Assembly: GCA_003339415.1 (NCBI GenBank)
Contig: PDHQ01000345.1
Location: 1 to 33,728 of the forward strand
Direction of reading: 5' to 3'
Length of the DNA stretch: 33,728 nucleotides
Source: Ophiocordyceps camponoti-saundersi (nom. inval.)
Taxonomy: Eukaryota; Ascomycota; Sordariomycetes; Hypocreales; Ophiocordycipitaceae
The notes below the pieces were generated by a model. That model searched no databases, had not been told where the DNA came from, and worked only from the letters and a program-made list of their open reading frames with translations. Both the position numbers and the translations under genes were made by a program. The first letter of the stretch is position 1, and every line of letters begins with the position of its first letter. This document shows, piece after piece, positions 32,921 to 33,728 of the stretch.

Positions 32921-33629
32921 GTATGTAGAAAGATGGTCATGAGAGATGGCGCTTTTTGTGTCCCGGAAGAGGCCTTGATATACATACATACATACATAGG
33001 TGGTTGGCTGTCTTGATGTATGCTTCCTGAGCCGGTTCCGCGGAGAGAGCATCGTCAGTTCCCGAAGCTGTCACCATACATATGTACATATGTACATATG
33101 CACATATTACATACATACATACATATGTACGTTCAAAGATGGAAGAAGACGCCGACGACATCCGATGTTCGTCATTCCTCGCCGGGTTCCACATGCTTCT
33201 CGTCGATCCCTCCCAGTCCCTAGAGGCCGTCGGAAACATATGTATGTATGTATGTATGTATGTATGTGGATAGGAAACCACGTGTGGTACGCAGATGGAT
33301 GGATTCAGGGGCTCGACCACCACAAGCATACTCTTCCTTCCTCCATCCCTTCCTCTCTCTCTTCACCGGCCTACATACATACATACATACATACATACCT
33401 ATGTACATACCTACATACATACATGATCCTGACGAGGTCAGACGTTACCTTTGGGAGGGGAAATGGGAATCTATCCCTGCTTGATCTGTATGTAGGCACA
33501 TATAGCCGACTGCCTGGTCTTCCATACACGCGGCGTCGAGAAAGCTATGGCGCCATCCTCCTCGTTGTTCGTCCATCTGGTCGGCCAGGCCGGTGTCACG
33601 AAAGGCGTCGTCGCCCTCTGTCCCATCTT

Positions 33630-33631
<2 letters not shown>

Positions 33632-33687
<56 letters not shown>
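33632..33687. repeat. (CT)n dinucleotide microsatellite, about 27 units
   Basis: A perfect CT tract followed by CCCTCCTCCTACC and a C12-14 run. It lies at the right edge and may be the CT-rich upstream element of a gene beyond the window, but this cannot be tested here. Confidence 0.9.
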
Positions 33688-33689
<2 letters not shown>

Positions 33690-33728
33690 CCTCCTCCTAC
33701 CTCCCCCCCCCCCTGTACACCCCTCTCT

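Larger units (their letters stand above)
32299..33728. other. Microsatellite-rich non-coding right flank
   Basis: GC content returns to balanced after about 32540. The stretch starts with imperfect ATTAG-ATCACT repeats (32310-32350), then an AT/ATGCGCAT palindromic tract, and has many TATG/CATA tracts. Open frames here are mostly translations of these repeats (Met-Tyr-Val-Cys or His-Thr-Tyr-Ile runs) and I accept none as a gene. Confidence 0.6.

Noticed and set aside
32546..33484. Several frames on both strands in the right flank
   Set aside because: Built from TATG/CATA repeats (Met-Tyr-Val-Cys, His-Thr-Tyr-Ile runs); no conserved residues.
33549..33728. Open frame from an ATG at 33549 running off the right edge
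   Set aside because: The first 29 codons look ordinary, but then it becomes Ser-Leu from the CT repeat and Pro from C runs. With no splice site or downstream sequence it cannot be supported as a gene start.

Overview
This looks like a nuclear chromosome segment from a filamentous ascomycete, most likely a hypocrealean (Sordariomycete) fungus. The evidence is: GC-rich genes with short (46-76 nt) GT-AG introns; recognisable fungal housekeeping proteins; a secreted protein resembling the heat-labile enterotoxin A-chain family that is expanded in insect- and nematode-pathogenic Hypocreales; abundant TACA/TATG microsatellites; and a 10.6 kb block erased by repeat-induced point mutation (RIP). The species cannot be fixed from the sequence alone.

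Layout, left to right. (1) 1-914: a non-coding flank with a 69-nt run of G. (2) 915-4449, minus: a three-exon gene for a 1,116-residue low-complexity, nuclear-looking protein that I do not recognise. (3) 4450-5812: a divergent promoter region with a (GT)12 tract, a long GA-rich tract and a 22-nt G run. (4) 5813-6838, plus: a THO complex subunit 7 (Thoc7/Mft1)-like gene, converging on (5) 6984-7402, minus: tubulin-binding cofactor A. (6) 8009-9949, minus: the mitotic cohesin kleisin RAD21/SCC1. (7) 9950-11642: a non-coding divergent interval. (8) 11643-14232, plus: a seven-exon secreted enterotoxin-A-like protein. (9) 15060-18461, plus: PMR1, the Golgi Ca2+/Mn2+ P-type ATPase. (10) 18812-21255, plus: COG4, a subunit of the Golgi tethering complex. 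(11) 21673-32293: one degenerate LTR retrotransposon of the Ty3/gypsy class, plus strand, with 132-bp direct LTRs and a probable 5-bp target duplication. (12) 32294-33728: microsatellite-rich non-coding DNA.

The genes do not form one pathway. PMR1 and COG4 are adjacent, co-oriented and both maintain the Golgi glycosylation machinery. RAD21, THOC7 and cofactor A are chromosome-cohesion, mRNA-export and tubulin-folding genes in ordinary fungal packing. The enterotoxin-like gene is the accessory gene of the GC-rich half.

The most unusual parts are: the near-saturated, CpA-restricted RIP across the whole element; about 3.8 kb of unassigned sequence inside the element, downstream of the integrase/chromodomain; a GC-AG intron that splits the catalytic DKTG motif of PMR1; and the secreted enterotoxin-like gene. 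All gene models were made by eye from splice signals and reading frame, without transcripts or database searches.
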